NCBI GenBank assembly: GCA_023374025.1
Contig: SIJG01000053.1
Location: 868,001-932,000 of the forward strand
Source: Heterodera schachtii
Taxonomy: Eukaryota; Nematoda; Chromadorea; Rhabditida; Heteroderidae
Direction: 5' to 3'
DNA: 64,000 bases
Positions 47,897 through 59,267 of this stretch are shown here, piece after piece (positions within the stretch are counted from its first letter, which is position 1; every line of letters begins with the position of its first letter). The position numbers were made by a program, and so were the translations under genes. The notes beneath the pieces were generated by a model. It was given only the letters and a program-made list of their open reading frames with translations. It was not told the DNA's origin and did no database searches.

Positions 47897-48263
47897 CAGG
47901 GATGGCACGGAATTCCGATTTCCGACTTCCGATTTCCGACATTTTTGGGGTCGGAATTCCGATTTCCGAAAAAATGTTGGTCGTCGGAATTCCGACTTCC
48001 GATTTCCGAAATTTTTGATGAAAAGTCGGAAATTTTCGGAAATTAAAAAAAAAATTTTTTTTTAAATTAGTAATTTTTGTATAATTTCTGTTAATAAATT
48101 GAACTGAAATTTTCAAAAAATTTCCCGGCGGCGCCTATCGGCACCGCCGGATCCTAATAAACATTTTTCCGATTTCCGACTTCCGATTTCCGAAAATTTT
48201 TTGACCCCCGGAATTCCGATTTCCGATTTCCGAAAATTTTTGGGGCCTCGGAATGCCATCCTG
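47897..48263. mobile_element. hAT-like non-autonomous element 2 (367 bp)
   Basis: Same termini as element 1 (CAGGGATGGCA... TGCCATCCTG) and flanked by GTATGTAT (47889-47896 and 48264-48271). It is a shorter relative placed directly next to element 1. Confidence 0.85.
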
Positions 48264-48542
48264 GTATGTATGTAGTAAAGCTTATCCCCCTCCATTTTTC
48301 GAAAAAAACATATTCATGAACAGCGATCCCAAAATCCATAGAAACATATTCCCAGGGAGGCCGTACAAGGAAAAAAAACCGCTGACCCCCCCCCCCCCCC
48401 CACCCTCCAGACCCCTTCACAAAAATTTTGGTTGACCTCCTCCCCCCTTTTTAATGTATGTTTCAAATGGCATTTTATTGCCAAGGGCAAACTTTCTTAA
48501 ATTCTTTTCCCTATTTTAACTTTGACTTGCCCTCTTTTTCAG

Positions 48543-48679
48543 CTACATTCGATGTTCCGTTGTGCTCGTGTCCAGGGATTGGACATAATGGAGGGCCTTT
48601 TGCTGTTTGGGAAGGACCATTTTTACGTGGTGGACGGATTCACTTTGTTGAAGACGGACTTGGACTTTTTGCCTGAACG
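48543..48679 (+). pseudogene. Orphan exon of a WDFY3/Alfy-like PH-BEACH protein
   Basis: A 137-bp exon with a TTTTTCAG acceptor and GTGAGT donor encodes CARVQGLD.MEGLLLFGK and DHFYVVDGFTLLKT, the N-terminal strands of the PH-BEACH domain as in WDFY3-type autophagy scaffold proteins. Those proteins have over 3,000 residues and many exons. No neighbouring BEACH exon was found within several kb on either side, so this is an isolated fragment rather than a working gene. Confidence 0.7.
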
Positions 48680-49055
48680 GTGAGTCATTTTGTCCAATCC
48701 TACCGTATGTATGTTCTTCCTGCAACAAATTCGCATACGACGACATCTTGCAATTAAATTTTTTCTTGAATTTTTGGGATGACAATACTGCATCCTGCTA
48801 AAATTCCCATTTTGGATTGCCAATTATTAAGTAAAAATTTGGAAGGCATTTCTTTTGCATTTATGACGTTATTTTCGCAAACAACCTTTGTCTTATTTTC
48901 GGACTTCTTTCTTTTTCGCATGACCTCCCCCAACAAAAAAATGAGTTAAAAACCAATAAGGCCGTTACAATATTTTTGCAGGCGCGGGCCGGTCGCGGTG
49001 AAATGCGAGAGCGTCGTGATTTGAGTTTCGAACAAAGCGTAAATTATGCTGAGAA

Positions 49056-49250
49056 CAACACAGGAAAAGTGAATCGAAATTTGATGATTAAGTTTTTGGT
49101 GTACTTCGTCTGTTTATGACCTTTTTGGCGTATTTCTTTATCATCTTCTCACAATTTGTTCTTTTTCTTCAGTTGTTTATGTGAATCTCTTTTTTTGCAA
49201 TTACGGTTTTTGTTTTGTGTTTGAATACAATTTTGACATGGGTTCGTCCC
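49056..49250. repeat. Dispersed repeat, copy 2
   Basis: Diverged copy of 45670-45895, from GGAAAAGTGAATCG to GACATGGGTTCGTCC. Here it is truncated and joined to a 14-bp minisatellite. Confidence 0.85.
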
Positions 49251-49254
49251 GGTA

Positions 49255-49327
49255 GGGGTCAACTGCGTCTGGCCAACTGCGTCTCGCCAACTGCGTCTGG
49301 CCAACTGCGTCTGAGCCAACTGCGTCT
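49255..49327. repeat. 14-15 bp minisatellite, five units
   Basis: Units CAACTGCGTCTGGC / CAACTGCGTCTCGC are repeated five times head to tail. Confidence 0.9.
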
Positions 49328-49330
49328 AAT

Positions 49331-49960
49331 TTTTTGAAAAAAAAAACAAAAAAAAAATCCGAAAAATTCCGACTTTTTATCAAAAATTTCGGAAGACGAA
49401 AGGTTCAGTGACGAAACATTCGGCCATCATCATTTACGACCATATCATATGGCTAAAATTTAAAATATCAAATTAAAAATAATAAATGAATATAAAAAAA
49501 TAATAAATTAGTTTAAAAAAATATTGATGAAATTTAAAGAGAAATATAACTGATTATATTTTTTAAATTTATTATTAATAGAAAAACAAAAACTAATATA
49601 GAAAAATATAAATAAATTAAGAAAAATATTGTTAAATATTTAATATTTGATTAATTTAAAAAAGTTCTTAATGTTGTTATAAATAGGTATATTAAAAATT
49701 CTCTCCGGACATTTTGAATTAATTATGCATAATGAATGCATTATCTATCGCCTATTGTGTATGATGAATAATGAAAATGAAAAAAAAAAACAAATTGAGA
49801 CGGACCTATAATAGAAATCCAAATTTCAATCCTTTGTTTCAATTATTGTAGCCCTTTTTTCACCCTAGGCTGTTTTGATCCTCAGAGGATTTGAATGGCA
49901 TAGTTCAAGCAGTTCAGCCAATTCATAGGCTAAAAATTGGGAGCTTATTGAATTTGCCGA
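49331..49960. other. AT-rich non-coding stretch
   Basis: No exon or repeat unit recognised. Very AT-rich from 49440 to 49800. Confidence 0.4.
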
Positions 49961-49968
49961 GGTCTGAC

Positions 49969-50047
49969 TTAATGGTGACGAGGCATTTGGCTACCCGACT
50001 TAATGGTGGCAACGAGGCATTTGGCTACCTTAAGACTCCCTTAAGAG
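49969..50047 (-). repeat. Duplicated 28S segment around the R2 target site
   Basis: On the minus strand, CTTAAGGTAGCCAAATGCCT followed by CGT occurs, then TAGCCAAATGCCTCGTCACC occurs again about 20 bp later. This is the conserved 28S rRNA sequence cut by R2-type retroelements. It lies 3' of the 28S terminal fragment, which is out of order relative to an intact gene. Confidence 0.6.
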
Positions 50048-50109
50048 ACCCTTCCCTTCTCATGTATTTGTACCTAATATGTTGTTGGCACAAAAAGTAA
50101 AGGGGGAAA

Positions 50110-50535
50110 AAGAAGACAAATCATCCGATCAAGGGCTAAGTCTCAACAGATCGCAGTGTAAAAGCTGCTCTACTGCTAACAACCCCCTGACCAGTAGTCA
50201 AGTCGTATACAAGTGATTTTGCGCCCCGACGTTCCACCATGGCACACGAGTGCTACGGCTTTGGCAATGTGCGAGCAATTAAGCACGCACATCGGGCCAG
50301 ATGCTGGGGCATTTGTGCTGCACCGCAAGCGGCGCATAAGTAGTGCCTCCCGACACCGGGGAGTAAGAATATTGCTATCTTGCCTAGGCGGGATTCTGAC
50401 TTAGAGGCGTTCAGTCATAATCCCTCAGATGGTAGCTTCGCACCATTGGTCTATCGACCAAGCACATGAACCAAATGTCTGAACCTGCGGTTCCTCTCGT
50501 ACTAAGCAGGATTACTATCATAGCAACAGGTCTTT

Positions 50536-50589
<54 letters not shown>

Positions 50590-50630
50590 ATTGGTGGGTG
50601 AACAATCCAACGCTTGGCGAATTCGCTTCG

Positions 50631-50668
<38 letters not shown>

Positions 50669-50680
50669 GACGTCGCTAAT
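50110..50680 (-). rRNA. 28S rRNA 3'-terminal fragment
   Basis: The minus strand carries the highly conserved 3' end of large-subunit rRNA, including the sarcin-ricin loop AGTACGAGAGGAACCGCAGG and, upstream, GTTTAGACCGTCGTGAGACA, ending near TTGATCGGATGATTTGTC. Identity stops abruptly at both ends (near 50680 within GCGACGTCGC, and near 50110). The flanks are not rDNA, so this is a displaced rDNA fragment of about 570 bp, not part of a working rDNA unit. Confidence 0.9.
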
Positions 50681-51264
50681 CCGCACTGTCTCATATCATT
50701 TAGCAGAAATTTGAATTTTATTTAAAAAAATATTTAATTTTATTGTCGAAACGGCATTGTCGAAAAGGTATTGTCGAAACGGTCGTTGGCAAAAGGGTCA
50801 TTCTCGAAATCTCTGGGAGCCTTTTTGACCCAAAATGAGGCTTTTTTGCCTGCAAAAGAGGCTTTTGAAAATTTTAATCTGGTAGCCCTGTTTTTAGGTT
50901 AAACGGAGTAAATTTTTAAATTTTGTGTATTCAATTCGAAACATTGAAATTGTGGGGTCAATTTCGTAAAATTTTCGGCGAAAATCGAAAAAGCTGTTGG
51001 AAAAAAAACAATCAAATAAAGGGTCAAAAAGTCACTAATACCACAAAGCACGGTAAATATAGGAAATTTACTAAATTTGAAAAAAAAAAATCAAAATGTG
51101 CCAAAAACTCAATCTTTACGATATTGAATTGCATTTAGTTGAAATTTTAAGAAATTCTACATATTTCATTTTTTCCAATTAGTAAATTTTTCTTACGAAA
51201 TGAATTTTCGTTTTTCAATTTCTTAAATTTTTTTACGAAGTTGGATGTAAATTTTTCGGCAATC
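50681..51264. other. AT-rich stretch with short ATTGTCGAAACGG-like repeats
   Basis: ATTGTCGAAACGGC and close variants recur three times near 50742-50780. Otherwise low-complexity AT with no exon recognised. Confidence 0.4.
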
Positions 51265-51952
51265 TTTCGGAATTGCGGTCCCGAAAAAAAATTTTTTTTT
51301 TAATTTGTAAGGCATTTTTCTAGGCTTAAAAAATACGCTAACCGCCGAACTCTCGCCGGCCGAAATTTAAAAAAAATCAAACAGAAATTTTTCAAGGAAA
51401 AAATTCTTAGAAAATTCAAAAAAAAAAAAAAACTATTTGCTAAGTTTTTTTTGAAAATTTTTCGAAAAACAGTAAAGTTTCAAAAAAAATTGCTGAAAAA
51501 TTTTCAACAATTTTTTTCTTTAAATTTTCGGTACTTGTGGGTTTTGGGCCTACACCACAAAACTCGACTCCTATTTGTGCGAATTCCTTTTGCGTGAGGA
51601 CTGTAAAAGAAGCAAAGTTGACCCCTTTGAAGAAATTTTGCTTCAAATTGTTGAATTTATGCCGCCAAAATAGTAACGCGCACTAAAATACCTTCAGCAG
51701 CGCGCCCTACCTTTTTTAAAATTTTGTGGTATAGGCCCAAAACCCACAAGTACCAAATTTTCTTATAAAAAAAAATTTCTAAGAATTTTTTCCTTGAAAA
51801 ATTTCTAAGTTTGAATTTTTTTTTTTTGAAATTTCTGCGGCGAGATTTCGGCTGGCGTTGGGGTGTACCCTTGATTTTTTAATCGATTTTCTGGGGTAAA
51901 AAAAATTAAAAAAATATTTTTTTTTTTTGGGACCGCAATTCCGAAAGATTGC
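51265..51952. mobile_element. Inverted-repeat element, about 690 bp, with nested MITE
   Basis: Outer arms begin GGCAATCTTTCGGAATTGCG and end in its complement; further inward, AAATTTTTCAAGGAAAAA pairs with its complement. The centre is occupied by a separate MITE at 51530-51754. Confidence 0.8.
51530..51754. mobile_element. MITE, 225 bp, same family as 14378-14589
   Basis: Termini GGTACTTGTGGGTTTTGGGC and complement, flanked by the exact 8-bp duplication AAATTTTC (51522-51529 and 51755-51762). The core shares text such as TTTATGCC(G/T)CCAAAA and ACGCG with the element in the helical gene intron. Confidence 0.85.
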
Positions 51953-52089
51953 CACTTTTTCAAAATTATAGAAGTTTTAGTGAAAATCTATTTAAAAATT
52001 TATTTTTTTGTCAAATATCTAATTTATATTTCCGTTCATTCACCTTTTTATGAATTATTACCTGTGCCTTTCATCTTTTTGTTAAGACT

Positions 52090-52127
52090 CGGTGCCATTT
52101 CAGTAAGTAGGTGCCATTTCAGTAAGT
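52090..52127. repeat. 18-bp tandem duplication
   Basis: GTGCCATTTCAGTAAGTA occurs twice with one or two bases between the copies. Confidence 0.8.
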
Positions 52128-52687
52128 AATTGATTGAACAATGGATCTGTTGAGGGACAGGTCACCCGAAACTAAGGGGGGGGGGGGATGTTGGGCTTTG
52201 AGTGCGCAGTTTGGGAGGGGGGGGGTGGGTTGAGCGTTTTCTTTCTAATGGTTTCTGCGAAGGGAAAGGAGGGAAGGGAAGGCGATGGATGCCCTTCCCG
52301 CGTGCCTTGCCACCCTCACTCATTCATTCGTTCGTTTATAGTCCACCCCATTTTCCATCTTTCCCTTTACCGTTGTTCTCCCCCGCCCATTCAATCCCTT
52401 CATCAAAGCATCCATCGATTTCCCATCTATCGGCTTCAATTTTTCTGTCAGCTGCATGCAAAATTAGCATGTTAAAAAACGTTGAAACTTGAAAAATGGA
52501 ACCCCAAATAAATCATGACAAATACATCAATTAATGCAAAGCACCGAGTCTGATCTTCAGGTTGACCATCAGTGAACATTGGTTTTATCCCCTTTAATGC
52601 TTACTTCGGTTTTAGGGCTCTTCTATTCCTAAAATTTCACGCGTGAAAATCCCATTGGAACCGATTACTTTGTCTGCATGGTACGAA

Positions 52688-55600
52688 ATGAAGCGGGTAG
52701 GTTGACAATGAGTCTCGTCATTGCCTAATAAATTAATCAAAATCACTGTTTTTTTTACAGCTTCAATCTCTACCATCTCTGTCCGAGGCTGACCACAAAG
52801 AATGCTCATTTTGCTTAGTAAATTTCGACGCGGTTTCAACTTACGCAAAATGTTTGGATTGTCAGCAGGGCGAAGTGTTAATTTGTATTGAGGTGCATTC
52901 ATTGCTACGGGGAACAAAAAAAAAGCGGGACAATAATTATGTCTTTTAATTGACTTTAAATTTTGAAAATGCCAATGTTTTCATACCAATTTTTACTTTG
53001 TCAATTGTTTTTCAGTGCCTTCGCATGGGTGTTGAGTCTCCTCCCCACAAACGTGGTCACCGATACATTTTTATCGACAATATTGGCCCTAACTTTTTTG
53101 ACGACGATCCGAACGCGTGGGGTGCTCAGGAGGACATTCATTTGCTCAACTCGCTAATCAAAGCGCATTTGGACCAATGGGCCGAGCTGAGTAAAGACTT
53201 TGGCAGGAAAAAGCCGCTCATGGAAGCACTTGAACGATTGGACCGCTGTTTTCTGCGCAACGAAATTGGCAAATGCGTTTTGGCGACTAAAACCCGGTAA
53301 ATCGGGCACCAACAAATATATCAAATTTATGTAAATTTTGTTTTTCATTTCCAGTGGCATTGTGAACATTTGTGGCGATGACAGCGATGTTAAGGAGGAA
53401 AATGCGAATGGTTGTGGGAAATTCGCACCTTTGTTTATGCTTGTCACTTCTTTTTAGAATTCACTTGCAATGGGTACCAAAGTGAATTCAAAGTATGCCA
53501 TGGGATATTTGTTCAATTTGGGTGCATAGACAGATGGGTTATTAATTAAAAGTTTTTAATTGAATGGAGTCCAATTCTTTTTCTTGTCAAATTATTTGCG
53601 GTTTATTGTTCAATTCCGATTTTCGACTTTACCCCCCCCCCCACCTCTCCCCCCCCCCCCTCTTTTTCATTCTTTTTGACTGTATTTCCTCTAATTGTTC
53701 CATTTGAAATGTTCAGACAAACCACGAAGACAATCCTCCTCCTTTGGGTGTCGCTTCACTGAGTTTTTCCGCCGCACCCACCCAAAAACGAAGGGCTACG
53801 TTTTTTGACGAAGAGGCAACAATTATTTCTGTTTTATACTGCCAATGCAAATTTTGTTAGGACGACTCGGACAGCGACAGTGCCATTTCCAAACAGAACA
53901 GTTACGACTCCATGGCAATTGGCGAGCTTCAATTGCCCACGCGCTCTGTCGGAGAAACTTTGAATTTGACGGAAAACCGGCGGGTTGGGTTTTTTTCAAT
54001 TATTTTTTTTTAAATATTATTTTTGAGAAGGCAACGCGGAAAGAACAATTACTGGCGGTGGCTAAAAATGCGGCGGTGGAGGCTTTCCGTGGTCAAAGAA
54101 AGACTTCGCTCGAATTGTCGGAGGCAATGAATTCAGCGGAAAATGCTGTGAAAGGTAAGGCACAAAGTGACCCCTGTTACCAGGGAAAAGGGAGACAAGG
54201 GAAAAGACTCCCCTTCCCGAAATCTAACAACAGGGTTAATTAGGAGTAAAGTGAAACAAATAAAACTCATGTTTGTCAGTTTGTCGGAGGGCAAACGCCG
54301 AATTTGGAGTTTCTTTTTTTAAATTCACTTTCCTTTTATTTGACATAATTCGAATTCATTCCAAAAGATTTTTGGATTATCCTTTTAAGTCTCATGTGAC
54401 GGTGTACACAGTAATTCAGCGATCAGCGACGAGAAATTGGCCGAACTTTACGCCTCTTCTGCTTGCAGTCCCTACTTTTACAATGCAAAAGTGCCGTTGA
54501 TGAAACCCCAAACGGTGGCCAAATTTGACGAGGAGGACCTCCAATTGCTCACTTATTTGCCATTCCGTGATGAATTCGAAAATGTTCTATCATCCTTTTG
54601 CTTTTTGGTGTTTATTTATTTCTTGAATAGGAGTACAAAAACGAAGCTGAGCAGCTGATCAGCCGAATTGTATTCCCACGGGAAGGAGCCGATTTGGGAG
54701 AAGTCGACAAATTCATCAATGGTGAGTTTCCACACCCTCTCATTCTCAAGTGCATTAGTCCATAAAATGTATCTACAAAGTTTCGAGTAATGGCTCTTTC
54801 GTATGACAATAAATTCCCCTTTCGGCAAAACACCCTAATTCTTTTTCGGATTGACTCGGCCCTCCAATCCCTTAATGTACTAATCCAATTTCATCTGTTT
54901 TCCATTATTGTATCTGATTTCAGAGGTCATTTATGCCAGGTTCAATCGGTACAACCGAATAATGCGAATTAGGACCACCAAAAAAGCGATCATCCGCGAG
55001 CACAATTTGCTGAACGAATACTTAAACATTGTTAAGGTGATGAGCGCTTATTCAAGCAAAGTATAAATTGATTCTTTTTTCAGACAAATATGTCAGAAAA
55101 GGGAAAGTACGCCGTTTTTGAAGGCAAGTAAAAAGTATTCTATTTTAAATAAAAAGTTAATATTGTCATTTTGTAGATCGTTACTTTACCTCAAAAACGG
55201 CAGAAAATTCGTTTCGTCCGTTATTTGCACAGTTGCGACAAATTGCAGAAAAGGTTTTTTTTTTTCAAAAATTAATGGGTAATGATCGAAAAAAGTTCAG
55301 GATACATTAAATCAACTCGCCAGTAATATCGGAGGTAAAAATAAACAAAACGAGAAATGCAAAGCACTCCTCCCCCATTATTATAGCAATTTCTTGCATA
55401 TTAAAACGGAGAAGGGTGGGGGATATTTCGAATCCAATCGGACAGATTGACTCAATTTACACATTGAAAAGGGAAATGGAGGGGTTTTGTTTATCGTAAA
55501 TATTTTAGAAATGGAAACTTTGGTTGAGCAAATTGACGAGTTGAAACAACTTCAAAGAGAAGGAGTCACCAAATTGAAAGGTGTGAAAAGGGGGCGAACG

Positions 55601-55804
55601 GGTGGAAGGAAATGTTGTGAACGTATCAGAAATAAAAGTTATTCAGGTCGTCTGAAGGTCGATTCAACACCCATTCATTGGCTAAAGAGAAGGAAGGTGA
55701 AAAGGACGGACAACGCCGAACAGAAAAAGTGCGTAAGTGACAAAGGCAGGGGGAGAAAGGACAATTGGGAAGACGGAACAATCAATGACCGTTTTCGTCA
55801 ATAA
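52688..55804 (+). CDS. ADA2-like transcriptional adaptor (SAGA complex subunit)
   Basis: ZZ zinc finger at 52761-52892 and 53016 onward: CSFCLVNFD...CLDC...C.EC then ESPPHKRGHRY. A SANT-like segment follows in 53016-53296 (AWGAQEDIHLLNSLIKAHLD, then EALERLDR). Acidic/Ser-rich linkers lie at 53355-54150. The family block TYLPFRDEFE...EYKNEAEQLISRI is at 54530-54690, followed by FNRYNRIMRIRTTKKAIIRE at 54925-55000 and helical C-terminal exons to 55804. This order and the YLPFRDEFE/AEQLIS block match ADA2 (TADA2B type), which couples GCN5 to nucleosomes in SAGA. The start (ATG 52688, a 9-nt first exon) is the weakest part. One linker junction needs a GC-AG intron (GAAGAG/GCAACA near 53805). Confidence 0.8.
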
Positions 55805-56240
55805 TTAAGGCATTTGATCAAAAACAGTTTTCCAGGGCTGGACTTCGCTGGAAGCGAATAAAACGGTGGACAAAACGCACTCACTGCCAACAAAATGGGG
55901 AGGACGATGAATGAAGAAGACTTGATGATACTCATTGTGTAATATTCGCCATTTTCGCATTCGTAAAAGAAAGTTTTGTATTATATAAAGTTCCACTGAT
56001 TTAATAAAACTAAATGTACAAACAAACACACGGTTTAAAATTCGCCTAATTAATTCATTGGGCAAGTCACTTTTAGAATTAGCATTCCATTTTTTGTTGG
56101 TGAGTGTGCCATGGTTTTTGTACAAAATATTGAAATTTGTCAAAAAAAAAAAATTCGAATTTTAAATCCGAATGGGTAACATTGTTTTTAATCAACTAAT
56201 TTTATGGTAAAAAGGTCACAATAAACAAACAAATGGGTGA

Positions 56241-56923
56241 ATGCATAATGCCTTTGTTCGACTTTCGTATTTTATGCCCCCTTTACAATTTCTTAACCGT
56301 TTTGGCGAAAGGGTCGGTGTACAAATGGAGGAAATGGTAATTGGAGAAGCGAACGATCTGAGAAAAGTGAATGCATTAAGAGGAAAGGAAGCCAAAAATA
56401 GGAAAATAACGGACCTGAATTTGTTGAGCTACGAAATTTGTCAAATGGCAGGCGAAAAGGAGCATATTCCTGGGCTAAAAAATACTTTTGGCGTCATTTC
56501 TTTCGCTTTTCTTCCCAAATTCCCTTCTTTTCACCTGAACTTGCCAAGCAAATCGCATAAAAACGGACGAATAAATTGTCAGTGCGCAAGACATTGGCCC
56601 ACTGATCTTACAATTAGAAAGCATTTTCAGCATTTATTTTGTTTGTCAGAAAAAAGTATTCACCAGCTCGGGGTCCTGAAAAATGTGTTAACTTCGGAAT
56701 TGGCAAACTGTCAAAAAACCTTTCGGAAGTCAACGATCGCCGCGAGGGGAAGGCCCCAATTGGCCACCGGACCCCAAAAATGGGTGGACAGAAAATAATT
56801 GCGCCAATCCTTCAGCGAATACTGACGAAAATAGGAGACAATCACTCGGGACATTTGAAAGGACTGCCAAAAGAAAGAGCTGAAAACATTAGAAAAACAA
56901 AACTGAGGAATTACAATTTTTAA
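56241..56923 (+). CDS. Unrecognised basic protein, two or more exons
   Basis: Coding-like frames at 56241-56600 and, after a TTTGTCAG acceptor at about 56651, 56651-56923. The second encodes a Lys/Arg/Gly-rich C-terminus (contains [17 protein letters not shown]). Frames across the putative intron do not join unambiguously. No family is recognised. Confidence 0.35.
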
Positions 56924-56929
56924 ATTTGC

Positions 56930-57692
56930 CATCTCTGAGAAAATGACGCATAGACAAAAAATTGCCATTTTAAAAAATTGGAGCATTTTGTGTCTTTCAT
57001 TAGTTTCTGTTGTATGTATATGTTCTATGTACTTTAAATATATCGGCCCATTCTTTGTATTCAAATGACACCCTTCCACCCGTTCAATGCAAAAGTTGCT
57101 GAACGCAAACACCCCAACCCGAACACTTTTATGTTTTGTATTTGTTGTATGTATCTTAATTTGTCGCTCCCTCCAACTCTTCCGATTTCATCCTTTCCCT
57201 TTTCTTGTGATTTTACCTTTTAATCAGCAACTCCCTTTTCAATTTTCCTCTCCAATTCCGATCATCCAATTTGGGTCTTTCTCTCTTTCCTCTCTCTTTT
57301 CCCTGCTCTTTTCAGTCGCCCCATCGTCCGTCCTCCCCCCCCCCCCCCCCGTCATTCACTTAACATTTCATTTATGTCGTTGTATCGACCGATCGTTTCG
57401 CTGTTATCTCGTTCAATCTCTCCTCATCCTTCTCTTCCTTCCGTTTCTTTCTCCTCCGCACTTTTGTTCACTTCATTTCGTCACTTCTCCTCCGAATTTC
57501 AACGGCATACCGAAGGTGCGCTCCTTTATTGGTACCTAATTTCCGAATTTGTTTTGAGTTTTACTTCATTCAATAAATAAATGGACTTTATGAATTGAGT
57601 TCGGCCGAAAAGAAATTTCCCTGATAGCCTAGTGAAATTAAAATTGAATTAATTAGTTTCACTAACATATTTCAGCCAGTCCCAACCCAAAA
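56930..57692. other. Pyrimidine-rich region upstream of cytochrome b5
   Basis: C/T-rich sequence with a poly-C run near 57338-57352. No exon recognised. It probably contains the promoter and 5' leader of the cytochrome b5 gene. Confidence 0.4.
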
Positions 57693-58491
57693 ATGACTGC
57701 CAGTCGAAGATTGACTCGCGCGGAAGTGGCGGAACACAATAACAGTAGCGACGCATGGATAATTATTGGCAACAAAGTTAGATTTGTAAACAAAAAAGCA
57801 CTTATCTTTGGCTACAATTTTACTGTTTTGTGGGTGGAAAATGCGAGCTATTTATTGTCAATTTCTCAAACGGGATTTATTCCTTCAAAGGATGAAAAAA
57901 ACAATACAAATTCATAAGTTTCTCCCCATAAAATCATGCCATATTTTATTTAGGTTTACGATGTGACCAAATTTCTGGACGAACACCCCGGCGGAATGGA
58001 AGTTTTAATGGAAAAAGCGGGCGAAGATCGAACCGAGGCATTCGAAGACATCGGTAAATGACAAATGTTTTAAATAAAACATAATGGAATTATTCAAAAT
58101 TTAGGCCATTCTACGGACGCCAGGCAAATGAAAGAAGACTTTTTAGTGGGAGAACTTGTCGAGGTTAGGAAAACGTTTAATTAGAAATAGGAAATATGTG
58201 AATTCAGTCCGAACATTGGAAGTACAGTTACGACAAAAGAGAGACAGGCGCAGACAAAACGATGGACCAATCGGAAAAAAGGTAATGACCAAAATAAAAA
58301 TTTGTTTAAAATTTGTTCCACAAACTCCGCTCAAAAAAAAAGAAGGAAAATGCCTCCAATTGGGCTCCTCCGTTGTTTTATCAATTAAATTTGCCGACCG
58401 TTCTTTTAGGAACAGTCCCATGGAAATGCTGGTGTATGCGTTGCTCTTTGCTGTCATTGTTGCCATCATTTATTACCTTTTGTTGGCTTAA
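57693..58491 (+). CDS. Cytochrome b5, membrane-anchored, five exons
   Basis: Exons 57693-57776, 57954-58053, 58105-58163, 58208-58281 and 58410-58491 join cleanly (399 nt, 132 residues). The heme-binding core has [20 protein letters not shown] with the first axial histidine in HPGG, and FEDIGHSTDAR with the second. A polar linker and a C-terminal hydrophobic tail of about 22 residues ([20 protein letters not shown]) follow, typical of the tail-anchored ER form that supplies electrons to desaturases and P450s. Length matches the family, and every intron has GT-AG ends. No irregularity is seen. Confidence 0.95.
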
Positions 58492-58678
58492 GCTGATGAA
58501 TCATCCTCATACATTTTTATTTTTCTAACTTAATCTCCCCCAAAGCGTCGACCTAAATTTGATTATCTTATTGTTTTGTGATGTCGGACCATTTGCGTAT
58601 CCCTTTCAATGTTTGTTTTTATTGTGCGTGCATTTTTTTTATGGTCCCGGACATTTTTCGCAGATTGCCCATCATGAT

Positions 58679-58684
58679 AATAAA
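58679..58684 (+). terminator. Polyadenylation signal AATAAA for cytochrome b5
   Basis: The first clear AATAAA downstream of the stop codon, 188 bp away, in AT-rich sequence. Confidence 0.4.
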
Positions 58685-58699
58685 TATATTATAAAAATA

Positions 58700-59267
58700 T
58701 ATTTTTTTTAGTTTCTTGAATGGAATGGCACCACTAACTTATATCAACATTTTCAAGAGGTTTTTAAGATAAGAAAGAAAACCTAAAATACGAAAAACTA
58801 AAATAAGCCGGATTTTAAAATATTTAGTGAATTTCAATCATTTTAGGCGATTGTTGAGGCCGACGGTGCCTAACAGTTGGAAAAAAAATTAAATTTACAT
58901 AATTTAACAGATTTTATCCAAAAATAAAAGATTTCTCGTGGTTTATTGGAAAATTCTTAAGAAGGGCTTTAGAGTCCGGCAGTGCCCCTCATGCGCCGGT
59001 AGAAAATTGAGCAAATTTTTACGTGTTTCTTAACAGATGTACAATAAAAAAAAACATGGTGAATCTTAAGCTGTTTTGTTCAAATTCGAGAAATTTACTT
59101 GAATTTTGTGTTCCTCGTGGGCTTCTCGCCAAGTTGAATTCGATGGAACGGTTTCAATCTCGAAAAGGGAGGTGTTGGAGAAGAGCAAATATCTGCTCAT
59201 GTTCATTTATTAATAACCATATTTCCTATAATATACCCCCCCCCCTGAATTAGAGCCTTTGGTTGAT
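58700..59267. other. AT-rich non-coding stretch
   Basis: No exon, RNA gene or clear repeat unit recognised apart from a poly-C run near 59237. Confidence 0.4.

Noticed and set aside
52612..52917. Minus-strand 101-residue ORF
   Set aside because: Antisense to the ZZ zinc-finger exon of the ADA2-like gene, whose cysteine pattern is unmistakable on the plus strand.
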